From GCA-2690565 sp002457235 (GTDB lineage Bacteria; Verrucomicrobiota; Verrucomicrobiia; Opitutales; Coraliomargaritaceae): a stretch of 64,000 nt of DNA. Shown here piece after piece: positions 17,733 through 27,131 of this stretch. The stretch covers positions 248,001 through 312,000 of the forward strand of contig JBJLEZ010000001.1 of the NCBI GenBank assembly GCA_045565695.1, given 5' to 3'. The notes below the pieces were generated by a model, which had not been told where the DNA came from, searched no databases, and saw only the letters and a program-made list of their open reading frames with translations. Positions within the stretch are counted from its first letter, which is position 1. Each line of letters opens with the position of its first letter. The position numbers and the translations under genes were made by a program.

Positions 17733-19433
17733 ATGAGATTTTACTACTTAACATTAACTTTATTATTAGCCTTTAAACTTAGTGCACAGACTTCTGATGC
17801 AATAGAATTAAGTTCTGAGCAGAAAGCGTTGGTTCAAAGCCAAGGTGCTACTGGAATTAGTTCGATTATTCAAGAATCCGGGATAAGTTTTACTTCTTCG
17901 AGAGATTTGGAAGATTTTATTTCTGAGGTAATCTCAGCACAATTATCAGGATCTAGCTCAATCGATGATATTGCCAAGCTTACAACTGAAACCTTGATTG
18001 TTGTTTTGAATGCTGATATATCTGAAAACATAGATAGTAATTTAGCTATAGAGGCTTTTACTTCAGGGATATCAAAAGGTATCATTATTGCTGCAAATGA
18101 TACAAATATTGACATCGCTCCGGCAATCGAAACTTCATCTTTCAGCGCAATTGTTGCTGCTGTTGAACTAATAAGTGCACGCAATGCGACCGAGATTGAA
18201 ATTTCTGAAGCCATTGAGGCTGCGTCTTCTGGTTCGACTGCTGGCGCCATTGAAGCTTCTGTTGAGACAAGTGTTGATGCGGTTGTTGCTGTTGAGGCTG
18301 CTGCTGCTGGTTCAGCTGCTGGCGCTATATATGCGTCTTCTCTACCAAATAAATTTGCCACTTCGGGAGAGTCTATAATTAATTCAACAATAGCCGTTGA
18401 AGCATCGTCTTCTGGTTCTGCCGAAGGTGCTGTTGAAGCTTCTATTTTACGGAGTATTGATGTTGCCGATTCTGTTGAGGCTGCGTCTTCTGGTTCAGCA
18501 GCTGGTGCCATCGAAGCTTCAATGAAAATTGGTGTTAATACTGCTGGTTCTGTTGAGGCAGCATCTTCTGGTTCGTCACAAGGTGTTGTTGAGTCTATTT
18601 CAGGCAATGGCGCAAATAGTCGACTTGTTATTGTTTCTGATGATTTTGATGTAGCTGAAGCTATTCAGGCAGCATCTGCTGGTTCGGCGCAAGGTGCTGT
18701 TGAGGCTTCTGTGTTGGGAAATCTTGACTCTACTGGTATTGATGTGGCTGAATCCGTTCAGGCAGCATCTGCTGGTTCGGCTGTTGGTGCTATTGAAGCA
18801 TCTATTGACGTAGGTATTGATGCTGCTGATTCTGTTGAGGCAGCATCTTCCGGTTCGACACAAGGTGTTATTGAGTCTATTGATGGTAATGGCGCAAATA
18901 GTCGACTTGTTATTGTTTCTGATGATTTTGATGTGGCTGAAGCCATTCAAGCAGCATCTGCTGGTTCGGCACAAGGTGCTGTTGAAGCTTCTGTTAGTAC
19001 AGATATAGATGTGGATGTAGCTGTTCAGGCAGCATCTGCTGGCTCGACTGTTGGTGCAATTGAAGCAGCAATTGACCTAGGTGTTGATGTGGATGTAGCC
19101 GTTGAGGCAGCATCTGCTGGTTCGGTACAAGGTGCTGTTGAAGCTTCTGTTTTAACGGATGTTGTTACTGACGAAGTTGTAGACGAAGCAGTAGAGGAAG
19201 TTGTAGACGAAGCAGTTGAGGAAGCAGTAGAGGAAGTTGTAGACGAAGCAGTTGAGGAAGTTGTAGAGGAAGTTGTAGAGGAAGCAGTAGAGGAAGTTGT
19301 AGACGAAGCAGTTGAGGAAGTTGTAGACGAAGCAGTTGAGGAAGTTGTAGACGAAGCAGTAGACGAACTCCCGATAATTGATACACCTTACGACGATGAC
19401 AGCTCTATCCGAAGGGTAAGTCCAACAGAATAA
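17733..19433 (+). CDS. secreted Ala/Ser/Gly-Glu repeat protein of unknown function
   Basis: A 566-residue protein I do not recognise. Residues 1-19 are a signal peptide (hydrophobic core YLTLTLLLAFKLSAQ, cleavage probably after LSA). Residues 20-150 hold degenerate forms of the later repeat. From about residue 153 to 478 there are 11 clear units of roughly 24-37 residues built on V-E/Q-A-A-S-S/A-G-S-x-x-G-A-I/V-E-A-S followed by an Asp/Val-rich linker. Two units carry the insert GNGANSRLVIVSDDFDVAEA. Residues about 479-545 are an acidic tract of Val-Val-Asp-Glu-Ala-Val-Glu-Glu repeats, followed by a short tail ending SIRRVSPTE. There is no sortase, PEP-CTERM or autotransporter signal. A strong terminator follows, so it is a single-gene unit. 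Export to periplasm or surface is inferred. Confidence 0.75.
   Translation: MRFYYLTLTLLLAFKLSAQTSDAIELSSEQKALVQSQGATGISSIIQESGISFTSSRDLEDFISEVISAQLSGSSSIDDIAKLTTETLIVVLNADISENIDSNLAIEAFTSGISKGIIIAANDTNIDIAPAIETSSFSAIVAAVELISARNATEIEISEAIEAASSGSTAGAIEASVETSVDAVVAVEAAAAGSAAGAIYASSLPNKFATSGESIINSTIAVEASSSGSAEGAVEASILRSIDVADSVEAASSGSAAGAIEASMKIGVNTAGSVEAASSGSSQGVVESISGNGANSRLVIVSDDFDVAEAIQAASAGSAQGAVEASVLGNLDSTGIDVAESVQAASAGSAVGAIEASIDVGIDAADSVEAASSGSTQGVIESIDGNGANSRLVIVSDDFDVAEAIQAASAGSAQGAVEASVSTDIDVDVAVQAASAGSTVGAIEAAIDLGVDVDVAVEAASAGSVQGAVEASVLTDVVTDEVVDEAVEEVVDEAVEEAVEEVVDEAVEEVVEEVVEEAVEEVVDEAVEEVVDEAVEEVVDEAVDELPIIDTPYDDDSSIRRVSPTE
18549..19094 (+). repeat. tandem duplication of a three-unit block inside the repeat protein gene
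   Basis: Copy A spans 18549-18830 (94 codons) and copy B 18831-19094 (88 codons), directly adjacent. Both begin with Ser-Val-Glu-Ala-Ala-Ser-Ser-Gly-Ser, carry the GNGANSRLVIVSDD insert and contain three repeat units. Copy B lacks six codons in the second linker. DNA identity is near-perfect over the insert, which recurs 282 bp downstream, so the duplication is recent or maintained by recombination. Confidence 0.85.
19168..19368 (+). repeat. 24-bp-period acidic coding repeat
   Basis: A run of near-identical 12- and 24-bp units coding for Val-Val-Asp/Glu-Glu-Ala-Val-Glu-Glu, at the 3' part of the repeat-protein gene. Order variants (Asp versus Glu, Ala versus Val) show local expansion and shuffling. 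Since every unit is a multiple of 3 bp, copy-number change would keep the frame. It is coding and has no spacers, so it is not a CRISPR array. Confidence 0.85.
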
Positions 19434-19459
19434 TATCATAAGTTAAATCAAATTTTTGA

Positions 19460-19496
19460 AGTGCCCCAAGTATCTATAACTTTGGGCACTTTTTTT
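19460..19496 (+). terminator. rho-independent terminator after the repeat protein
   Basis: An 11-bp stem with one mismatch (AGTGCCCCAAG pairing with CTTTGGGCACT), a 9-nt loop (TATCTATAA), and a run of seven T. It lies 27 bp after the repeat protein stop and separates it from acnA. Confidence 0.92.
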
Positions 19497-19563
19497 CATG
19501 AAGATCTTAAGAGTAAGCTTGCACAATAATCAATAAACGCTCTCTTTATTAATAGTTCAAATT

Positions 19564-22269
19564 ATGAGTAAGCAACTGGATCCATTTCGAGTCATAAAGT
19601 CTTTAAAAGGACGTAATTACTACAGCTTAAAAGCATTAGAAGAAAACTTAGAGGACACCACTTTGGAGGGCCTCCCTATCAGCATTCGGATTGTGCTAGA
19701 ATCTGTATTACGAAACTGTGATGGCACTCGTATCAGCGAGCAAGATGTAATCAACTTAGCCAACTGGAACGCATTAAATACCAGCGATGACGAGATCCCG
19801 TTTGTTGTATCGAGAGTTGTACTTCAAGATTTTACCGGAGTTCCTCTTTTGGTTGACCTTGCTGCCATGAGAGATGCAGCAAGTGAACAGGGCAAAGATC
19901 CTTCTACCATAGAACCCTTAGTTCCCGTTGATTTAGTAATCGATCATTCCGTTCAAGTGGATCGCTCGGGAACAGTTGACGCTTTTAAGACTAATTTAAA
20001 CATGGAATTTAAACGCAATAAAGAGCGTTACGAATTTTTAAAATGGGGGCAACAAGCCTTCGAGACTTTTAATGTAGTTCCACCCTCTATAGGGATTGTC
20101 CATCAGGTTAATCTAGAGCACTTGGCTCGAGTCGTATTCGAGGAAGGTGGCGTCCTTTACCCAGATACGCTTGTAGGTACTGACTCACATACTACAATGA
20201 TTAACGGTCTTGGTATTGTTGGATGGGGGGTCGGAGGTATCGAGGCAGAATCAGCTATGCTAGGACAACCTGTTTATTTTAAAACTCCAGAAGTCATCGG
20301 TGTTAATTTAGGAGGCGAATTGCCAAAAGGAGCAACCGCAACTGACCTTACGCTTCGAATAACCGAATTATTAAGAGCGGAAAAAGTAGTCGGTAAATTT
20401 GTTGAATTCCACGGAGAAGGAGCAAAAAAATTAAGTCTCGCAGATAGAGCAACCATATCGAATATGGCCCCAGAATATGGAGCCACTATGGGATTTTTTC
20501 CAATTGATGAAAAATCTCTAGAATATTTACGACTTACCGGTCGTGATGAAGCGAAAATAGCATTAATAAAGGATTATTTAAACGAACAAGGTCTTTTTGG
20601 TATTCCAGAAAAGGGGGCGATCACATACACCAAGACGATTGATTTGGATCTCTCAGAGATCGTACCTGCTGTGGCAGGACCCAAAAGACCTCAGGATCTA
20701 ATTGCCGTTACGGAACTAAAGGATACATTCAAAAGATTAATAGAGTCTCCTGTTACGGAAGGCGGCTTTGAATTATCAAAAAGCACTTTAGATACAGAAT
20801 ATGCTTTTGAATTTAAAGGTAGCGATGATACAATACCCTCACACTTAAAACACGGTCAGGTCCTAATTGCGGCTATCACAAGTTGCACAAATACCTCTAA
20901 TCCCTCAGTGATGATTGCCGCCGGTCTGGTTGCAAAAAAAGCTCACGCATTAGGACTCAAGGTAAACCCATTAGTCAAAACTTCGCTCGCTCCAGGCTCT
21001 AGAGTGGTGACAGATTATCTAAATGCAACAGGCTTACAACCTCATCTTGATGCACTTGGCTTCAACCTAGTCGGCTATGGTTGCACTACCTGTATTGGAA
21101 ATTCTGGCCCGCTAAATTCATCTATCGAAGAAGCACTTAAGGAGAATTCAATTGTCGGGGCTTCTGTTTTATCTGGAAACAGAAATTTTGAAGCACGTGT
21201 TCATGGTGCGATTAAAGCAAATTTCTTGATGTCACCACCACTTGTGGTTGCCTATGCCTTAGCTGGTAATGTGAACATAGATTTAAGTAATGATCCGATA
21301 GGCTTTAGTAAGGACGGCCAACCTGTTTATCTTAAAGATATATGGCCCACGCAGAATGAAATCGATGCACTTATTGAATCTGGACTAAAACCAGAAATGT
21401 TCCTCTCTAAATACAATGATTTGAAAAATGCAAACGAGGAATGGAATGCGATAGAATCACCGAATGGCCTTACCTATGATTGGAACCCTACGTCAACTTA
21501 TATTCAAAATCCACCTTTCTTTAGTGATATAGATGATAAAAAAGCGGACACTAGTAGTTTGAATAATCTTAGACCTCTTGCCATAGCTGCTGACTCAATT
21601 ACCACAGACCATATATCTCCGGCGGGTGCGATTAAACCCGATAGCCCTGCTGGCCGCTATCTGACTGACAAAAATGTCTCAACAGAAAATTTCAACAGCT
21701 TCGGATCACGACGAGGCAACGACCGTATTATGACAAGAGGGACTTTTGCCAATATACGCTTCAAAAACATTATGGCTGATGGTAAAGAAGGTGGCTTTAC
21801 AAAATTAATGCCTGAAGGCACTCCAATTGATATTTACGATGCAAGCCAAATCTACCGTGAAAGAAACACTGGGCTAATAATATTTGCCGGAGAAGATTAC
21901 GGCATGGGCAGTTCTCGAGATTGGGCCGCCAAAGGGACGGCCCTTCTAGGCGTTCGTGCAGTTGTCGCAAAAAGTTTCGAGCGAATCCACAGAAGCAATC
22001 TTATTGGCATGGGTGTCCTTCCCTTAGAATTTCCAAAAGGCGTAGGTGCAGACACTCTAAAGCTTACTGGAGAAGAGACATTTTCGCTTCCTGAATTGTT
22101 AGGTGATTTAAAACCTGGGAAACAAGTAGTCCTTGAAATTAATCGTACCAACGGAACCAAGGATACAGTCGTCCTCACCTTAAGGATTGATACTCCGATT
22201 GAGGTCAGCTATTATGAAAAAGGTGGTATTTTAAAATATGTATTAAATGACCTTATTCAGGATAATTAG
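19564..22269 (+). CDS. acnA: aconitate hydratase A
   Basis: A 901-residue AcnA/IRP-type aconitase converting citrate to isocitrate in the TCA cycle. The three [4Fe-4S] ligands are visible: Cys441 in ITSCTNTSNP, and Cys507 and Cys510 in GYGCTTCIGNSGPL, at nearly the same spacing as in E. coli AcnA. Other signatures: PDTLVGTDSHTTMINGLGI (substrate binding), FNSFGSRRGNDRIMTRGTFA, and the C-terminal swivel domain with GEDYGMGSSRDWAAKG. Length and domain order (three Fe-S domain lobes, linker, swivel) are complete. It follows a terminator, so it has its own promoter, and the STAS gene begins 35 bp after its stop. Confidence 0.98.
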   Translation: MSKQLDPFRVIKSLKGRNYYSLKALEENLEDTTLEGLPISIRIVLESVLRNCDGTRISEQDVINLANWNALNTSDDEIPFVVSRVVLQDFTGVPLLVDLAAMRDAASEQGKDPSTIEPLVPVDLVIDHSVQVDRSGTVDAFKTNLNMEFKRNKERYEFLKWGQQAFETFNVVPPSIGIVHQVNLEHLARVVFEEGGVLYPDTLVGTDSHTTMINGLGIVGWGVGGIEAESAMLGQPVYFKTPEVIGVNLGGELPKGATATDLTLRITELLRAEKVVGKFVEFHGEGAKKLSLADRATISNMAPEYGATMGFFPIDEKSLEYLRLTGRDEAKIALIKDYLNEQGLFGIPEKGAITYTKTIDLDLSEIVPAVAGPKRPQDLIAVTELKDTFKRLIESPVTEGGFELSKSTLDTEYAFEFKGSDDTIPSHLKHGQVLIAAITSCTNTSNPSVMIAAGLVAKKAHALGLKVNPLVKTSLAPGSRVVTDYLNATGLQPHLDALGFNLVGYGCTTCIGNSGPLNSSIEEALKENSIVGASVLSGNRNFEARVHGAIKANFLMSPPLVVAYALAGNVNIDLSNDPIGFSKDGQPVYLKDIWPTQNEIDALIESGLKPEMFLSKYNDLKNANEEWNAIESPNGLTYDWNPTSTYIQNPPFFSDIDDKKADTSSLNNLRPLAIAADSITTDHISPAGAIKPDSPAGRYLTDKNVSTENFNSFGSRRGNDRIMTRGTFANIRFKNIMADGKEGGFTKLMPEGTPIDIYDASQIYRERNTGLIIFAGEDYGMGSSRDWAAKGTALLGVRAVVAKSFERIHRSNLIGMGVLPLEFPKGVGADTLKLTGEETFSLPELLGDLKPGKQVVLEINRTNGTKDTVVLTLRIDTPIEVSYYEKGGILKYVLNDLIQDN

Positions 22270-22304
22270 ATAAAGCACTTCGTGTAATTGCTATTGTTCT
22301 AACC

Positions 22305-22811
22305 ATGAAAGCTTCAACCAATCCAGCTTTTTTAGTCAACTCTAGCGATACCTCTGTGTTTATTTTAATTGAAGGGAAAGCTAATTTTTTGAATGCCAAT
22401 TCTTTTAAGCAATTTATCGACAAGTCCCTAAGTAAAAACTATTCTCATTATATAATCGACTTTGACCACTGCACGGGAATGGATAGTACTTTTCTTGGTA
22501 TTATTGCTTGGCTAGGGCTTCAAATTAAGGGGTCGGAAAGCAAGTCACATTTGATTGTCAGAAACCTTAACAAACGAAACAAAGAATTATTTAACAACCT
22601 AGGCCTGCAAAATTTTATTTCGACTGAAGAATCAATTTTAGATACTTCCAAAAAAGAAGTAGGCAAATTTCATGCTTTAGAAGAAGCAGATCGATTTGAA
22701 GCAATTGATATTCTCAATGCTCATAAAAACTTAGTCCAAGCAAGAAAAGAAAATGCATCGCTTTTCAAAGATTTAATTAGTATTCTAGAAGATAAAATAC
22801 AATCTGACTAA
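22305..22811 (+). CDS. STAS-domain anti-sigma factor antagonist
   Basis: A 168-residue protein whose first ~105 residues form an STAS domain: VFILIEGKANFLNANSFKQF, then YIIDFDHCTGMDSTFLGIIA and a helix ending LFNNLGLQNFI. The Ser in GMDSTFLG is in the position phosphorylated in SpoIIAA/RsbV-like antagonists. The ~60-residue C-terminal part is charged and helical (ALEEADRFEAIDILNAHKNL), unlike short RsbV proteins. The next gene is a SpoIIE/RsbU-type phosphatase 20 bp downstream, the expected partner that would dephosphorylate this Ser. No anti-sigma kinase or sigma factor is present in the window. Confidence 0.88.
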   Translation: MKASTNPAFLVNSSDTSVFILIEGKANFLNANSFKQFIDKSLSKNYSHYIIDFDHCTGMDSTFLGIIAWLGLQIKGSESKSHLIVRNLNKRNKELFNNLGLQNFISTEESILDTSKKEVGKFHALEEADRFEAIDILNAHKNLVQARKENASLFKDLISILEDKIQSD

Positions 22812-22831
22812 TCTTTAATTTCAAATACACA

Positions 22832-24274
22832 ATGTTGCTTTTTATTACAGGAGTTCTAATCACTCTTCTTTTTACAGCATTAATAAATTATAGAATTAAT
22901 CGTAAAGTATCGATTAAAGAAGAAGCTATTCAACGCTTAGAACAAGAAAAGCAAATTGTTATTGGTTTCATGCACTCTATTTCTGGAGCCATTACTGGCG
23001 AAAAAAATCGGCAGAAGCTCTTTCACAAAATCATTCATGCTGCCATAACGAACACAGGAGCAATGTCTGCATGTATCTTTGAAAAAAAATCGGACGAGCG
23101 ATTTTATCGAATTGCCGTTGAAGGTCTTTTTCCTCCACAAAACCAGGCCAGCATTACTGCCTTAAAACATTCAAGTTCTCGTACGGATTTTATAAAGAAT
23201 GCGTATGAAACAGAAAGTTACTCTTCAGGTGAAGGCTTAGTCGGTTCCGTTGCTAAAACAGGAAAGCCCGTATTGATCTCACGAGCTAAAAATGACCCGA
23301 GAGTAATTCAACATGATGACTCTGCGCTGCATATACATTCACTGATGCTTGCTCCAGTGACTTATGATGACTCACTCATTGCTATCCTTGCAGTTGCCAA
23401 TCCTTTGAGTGGCGTCCCTTTTGATGCCATGGACTTTTCTTTATTGCAATCGCTTGCTGGTCAAGTTGGCCTGGCTATTCAAAATAGTACAACTATCCAA
23501 CTTCAGATTGAAAAAAATAAAATCGATCTTGATTTGCAGTTAGCCCAGAATATTCAAAATCTACTCCTCCCATCTAATTTTCCCCAAAATATACCTTTAG
23601 AATTCGCGGCTCATTATCTCCCCGCACAAAAGATCGGAGGAGACCTTTATGATATTTTTGAAATAGATACCGACTCAATCGGAGTAGCAATAGCTGATGT
23701 CTCAGGAAAAGGCATTCCAGCATCCATAGTGATGGCAATGTGCCAAACTCACCTTAAACATTTAATAAAACAAAAAACTTCACCAGCAGAAATTTTAAAA
23801 CTCCTCAATGAAGAATTGCTGAAAACTATGCGACCCGGAATGTTTGTGACACTGTCTTTAGGAATCATAAATTTAAAAACAAACACTTTGACCATCGCCC
23901 GTGCGGGTCATGAAGCACCTTTATTTTTCAGCCCTAATCATAAAAATAAACTGTTTCCCATTGAAGTTTCGGGAATGGCATTAGGTATTGTTCCACCAGA
24001 AATCTTTAATCAAAAAATTGATGACTTTACCCTCAGCTTTCAAAAAGAAGATATATTAATTTTATATACTGACGGTGTTACAGAAATGGAAAATAAAAAA
24101 CAAGTGGAATTCTCAGCTGATCGGCTCATGCGAATTGTTAACAAAACTTCATCAAAAAATGCTGAAGAGATTGTTTCTGAAATAATAAAAAGTCTTAATG
24201 ACTTTTCAGAAGGACTTGAGCCCATGGATGACCAAACCCTTCTTTTAATAAAACATACTGGAAAGCTTAATTAA
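22832..24274 (+). CDS. GAF-domain PP2C/SpoIIE-type serine phosphatase (RsbU-like)
   Basis: A 480-residue membrane-anchored phosphatase. Residues 1-20 form one membrane segment (LLFITGVLITLLFTALI). It is followed by a short coiled coil, a GAF sensory domain (about 45-215; SYSSGEGLVGSVAKTGKPVL, LMLAPVTYDDSLIAILAVAN) and a PP2C/SpoIIE domain (about 240-480). Catalytic metal-binding motifs: IGGDLYDIF, GVAIADVSGKGIPASIV, ARAGHEAPLFF, LILYTDGVTEMEN and MDDQTLLLI. It should dephosphorylate the adjacent STAS protein in response to a small-molecule or redox signal bound by GAF. Its 3' end overlaps convergent valS by 4 bp. Confidence 0.93.
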   Translation: MLLFITGVLITLLFTALINYRINRKVSIKEEAIQRLEQEKQIVIGFMHSISGAITGEKNRQKLFHKIIHAAITNTGAMSACIFEKKSDERFYRIAVEGLFPPQNQASITALKHSSSRTDFIKNAYETESYSSGEGLVGSVAKTGKPVLISRAKNDPRVIQHDDSALHIHSLMLAPVTYDDSLIAILAVANPLSGVPFDAMDFSLLQSLAGQVGLAIQNSTTIQLQIEKNKIDLDLQLAQNIQNLLLPSNFPQNIPLEFAAHYLPAQKIGGDLYDIFEIDTDSIGVAIADVSGKGIPASIVMAMCQTHLKHLIKQKTSPAEILKLLNEELLKTMRPGMFVTLSLGIINLKTNTLTIARAGHEAPLFFSPNHKNKLFPIEVSGMALGIVPPEIFNQKIDDFTLSFQKEDILILYTDGVTEMENKKQVEFSADRLMRIVNKTSSKNAEEIVSEIIKSLNDFSEGLEPMDDQTLLLIKHTGKLN

Positions 24275-27015
24275 ACCAAGCTCTCTAAAATCTTTTGAGT
24301 CTCATCACGCTGATTGCGTGTACTCTCTAATTGCTTTTTTGCTCCCTCTACAACAGCAGGTGGTGCACCATCCACAAATTTTGGATTAGCTAATTTCTTT
24401 TCTCCAATGGTAACGAGTTGATTTAATTTTTCTAACTCCTTACTGAGTCGAATTCGTTCACTTTCAACATCAATCCCTTCTCGAAGATCCAAATAAATTG
24501 TCCCCAACAAAGTAGAAACTGCAACCATACCATCGGCTTCTGATTTATTAATTCCCACTACCTGGGCAAAGCCGGCAAGGGTTTGTATACGATCTTGATT
24601 CTCTAAAATTACCAATTGCTCTTTAGCATCTTTATCAAAATAAAGCGTTAAATCTCTCTTATTCGCAATCTTGTACTGTGCTTTAAGTGCTCGTGCTTCT
24701 TGAATGAGAGACTGCATTGCATTCACCCTCTCCACAGCGGATTCCGAAAAAGCTAATTGTTCTTTCATCCACTCCGCTTTCAATATAGTCGTTTTTTCAA
24801 TGAGCAATTTATCAGACTGTCCGTATCCCAACTGTGCCCACAACTCTTCAGTTATGTGGGGAATCACTGGGTGTGCTAATTGAAGCACTTGACGAAGGAC
24901 AAAATCTTGAATTGCTAAACAATTTCCAGTGGAATCTCCACCTGTCTTTAATTTACCTTTGGAAGCTTCGACATACCAATCACAAAAATCATTCCAAAAG
25001 AATCGATAAATCAAGTGAGTTAACGGAGCTAAATCAAAATTCTTAAAACAGGATTCAACAGATTCTGTAAATTCAGCTAAACGAGCCAATATCCAATGAT
25101 CGTAATCATCCCATATTTCTGGCTTCATCCGACTGCGTATTAAATCAACCGAAGAATTATCCTCCATTGCACCAGACATTTGCCTAAAACGAACTGCATT
25201 CCAAAGCTTGTTGCAAAAGTTTCGCCCAATTTCAATACGATCTTCCGAAAATAAAATATCTGAGCCGGTCGGAGCAATATTACAGATCCCAAATCGCAAT
25301 CCATCTGCTCCAAATTTTTCAATCAATTCGAGCGGGTCCGGAGAATTCCCCAAGGACTTAGACATTTTACGACCCTTCTCATCGCGGATTAGTCCATGTA
25401 TATAGACATTGCGAAATGGAATACGTTGCTCAATTTCTTCATCCGTTAAAGTTTCTTTATCCGCTCCAAACAATTCGAGTCCCGCCATTATCATACGCGC
25501 TACCCAAAAGAATATGATATCGAAACCCGTAACCAAAGTAGTCGTAGGATACCAATATACCATTTCTTTCTTTTGTTGGTCGTTTGGCTCTGGCCAACCT
25601 AAATTAGCCATCGGCCACAAATAAGACGATGCCCAAGTATCCAAAACATCTGGATCTTGTTCCCATTTTTCTGAGTTTTCGGGTGCCTCTACACCTACAT
25701 AGACATGCTCTGGATTCGCATAATCGAGAGACTCTTTTTCAATCCCTTTTTTATACCAAACGGGAATGCGATGTCCCCACCATAATTGACGACTGATACA
25801 CCAATCCTGTATCCCATTCAGCCAATGCAAATAAGTCTTTTTCCAACGATCTGGATGAAAGCGAATGATTCCTTTTTCTACAGCTCGCTTCGCCTCTTCC
25901 ACTTTGGGATATTTTAAAAACCATTGTTCCGATAAACGTGGCTCAATAGGAACATCTCCACGCTCTGAAAATCCAACTACATTTTCATAAGGCTCTCGCT
26001 CGATCAATAGTCCATCTGTCTCTAAAGCTTCAGCTACTTGCTTCCTAGCCTTAAAACGATCTAGTCCAGCAAAAGCAGGACTCGCTAATTCATTCAATGC
26101 GCCCTTTGCATCAATCACCTCAATCACTTCTAAATTATGCCTCTGCCCTATTTCAAAGTCGTTTTTATCATGCGCAGGAGTAACTTTTAAACAGCCTGTT
26201 CCAAATTCTCGGTCCACATAACTATCTCCGATAATGGGGATCTTCCCCTTGGGATACGGTCGCCAGACAAACTGACCAATCAAATGCTTATAACGCTCAT
26301 CCTCAGGATGAACTGCAACTGCACTATCGCCCATAATCGTTTCGGGTCGAGTGGTTGAAATCTCTAAATGGGTTCTTTCACCATCTGCCTCAACTAACTC
26401 ATAACGCATCTTATACAAAATACCATTCTGTGGCTTCATATTAACCTCTTCATCAGAAATAGCTGTTTGGGTAGCAGGACACCAATTCACCATTCGCTTT
26501 CCACGATAAACAAAGCCTCTTTTGTAGAGTAAAACAAACGCATTAAGAACCGCTTTCGAATAATCCTCGTCCAAAGTAAATCGAGTGCGCTCCCAGTCGC
26601 ACGATGCTCCTAATTTTTGCAGTTGATTTAATATAATCCCACCTGACTCGTCTCGAAAATCCCAAATTTTCTTAACAAAGGCTTCTCGACCTAAATCATA
26701 TTTAGATTCTCCAGTGCTAGCTCTTAATTGCTTTTCAACTTTAGTCTGTGTAGCAATCCCCGCATGATCCGTTCCTGGTTGCCATAAAACTGACTTGCCT
26801 TCCAAGCGTGCCCTTCGAATCAATATATCTTGTAGCGTATTGTCCAAGACATGCCCCATGTGCAACATCCCCGTCACATTTGGAGGAGGAATCATAATAG
26901 CATACGGCTCTTTCTCTTGATCCAAAGTCGCCTTAAACGACTTTTGCTCAATCCATTGCTTAGACCAATGGGCTTCAACTGTTTTGGGATTATAGGCTTT
27001 TGATATCTCTGACAT
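24271..27015 (-). CDS. valS: valyl-tRNA synthetase
   Basis: A 914-residue class I aminoacyl-tRNA synthetase charging tRNA-Val. The HIGH motif is HMGH at residues 52-55 (PPPNVTGMLHMGH). The editing (CP1) domain includes ISTTRPETIMGDSAVAVHP and GTGCLKVTPAHDKNDFEIG. The class I KMSKS motif occurs in RDEKGRKMSKSLGNSPDPLE near residue 548. The anticodon-binding domain follows, then the C-terminal coiled coil typical of ValS (residues ~850-914). Complete length. Transcribed alone, convergent with the phosphatase gene and divergent from the SDR gene. Confidence 0.98.
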   Translation of the reverse strand: MSEISKAYNPKTVEAHWSKQWIEQKSFKATLDQEKEPYAIMIPPPNVTGMLHMGHVLDNTLQDILIRRARLEGKSVLWQPGTDHAGIATQTKVEKQLRASTGESKYDLGREAFVKKIWDFRDESGGIILNQLQKLGASCDWERTRFTLDEDYSKAVLNAFVLLYKRGFVYRGKRMVNWCPATQTAISDEEVNMKPQNGILYKMRYELVEADGERTHLEISTTRPETIMGDSAVAVHPEDERYKHLIGQFVWRPYPKGKIPIIGDSYVDREFGTGCLKVTPAHDKNDFEIGQRHNLEVIEVIDAKGALNELASPAFAGLDRFKARKQVAEALETDGLLIEREPYENVVGFSERGDVPIEPRLSEQWFLKYPKVEEAKRAVEKGIIRFHPDRWKKTYLHWLNGIQDWCISRQLWWGHRIPVWYKKGIEKESLDYANPEHVYVGVEAPENSEKWEQDPDVLDTWASSYLWPMANLGWPEPNDQQKKEMVYWYPTTTLVTGFDIIFFWVARMIMAGLELFGADKETLTDEEIEQRIPFRNVYIHGLIRDEKGRKMSKSLGNSPDPLELIEKFGADGLRFGICNIAPTGSDILFSEDRIEIGRNFCNKLWNAVRFRQMSGAMEDNSSVDLIRSRMKPEIWDDYDHWILARLAEFTESVESCFKNFDLAPLTHLIYRFFWNDFCDWYVEASKGKLKTGGDSTGNCLAIQDFVLRQVLQLAHPVIPHITEELWAQLGYGQSDKLLIEKTTILKAEWMKEQLAFSESAVERVNAMQSLIQEARALKAQYKIANKRDLTLYFDKDAKEQLVILENQDRIQTLAGFAQVVGINKSEADGMVAVSTLLGTIYLDLREGIDVESERIRLSKELEKLNQLVTIGEKKLANPKFVDGAPPAVVEGAKKQLESTRNQRDETQKILESLV

Positions 27016-27131
27016 AAGCGATAAAATGACATATGGTATGGTCTGAGCAATTCTTTCAAGCCAGAAAAATGCTTTTACCTCCTTTTAAGTACATTTCTGT
27101 AATCAAATATCCTTTTTTACGATCTGTAAAA

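Noticed and set aside
19168..19368. CRISPR-like regular repeat
   Set aside because: The repeats are coding, have no unique spacers and sit within a continuous reading frame; long antisense frames here are also shadows of the repeat.
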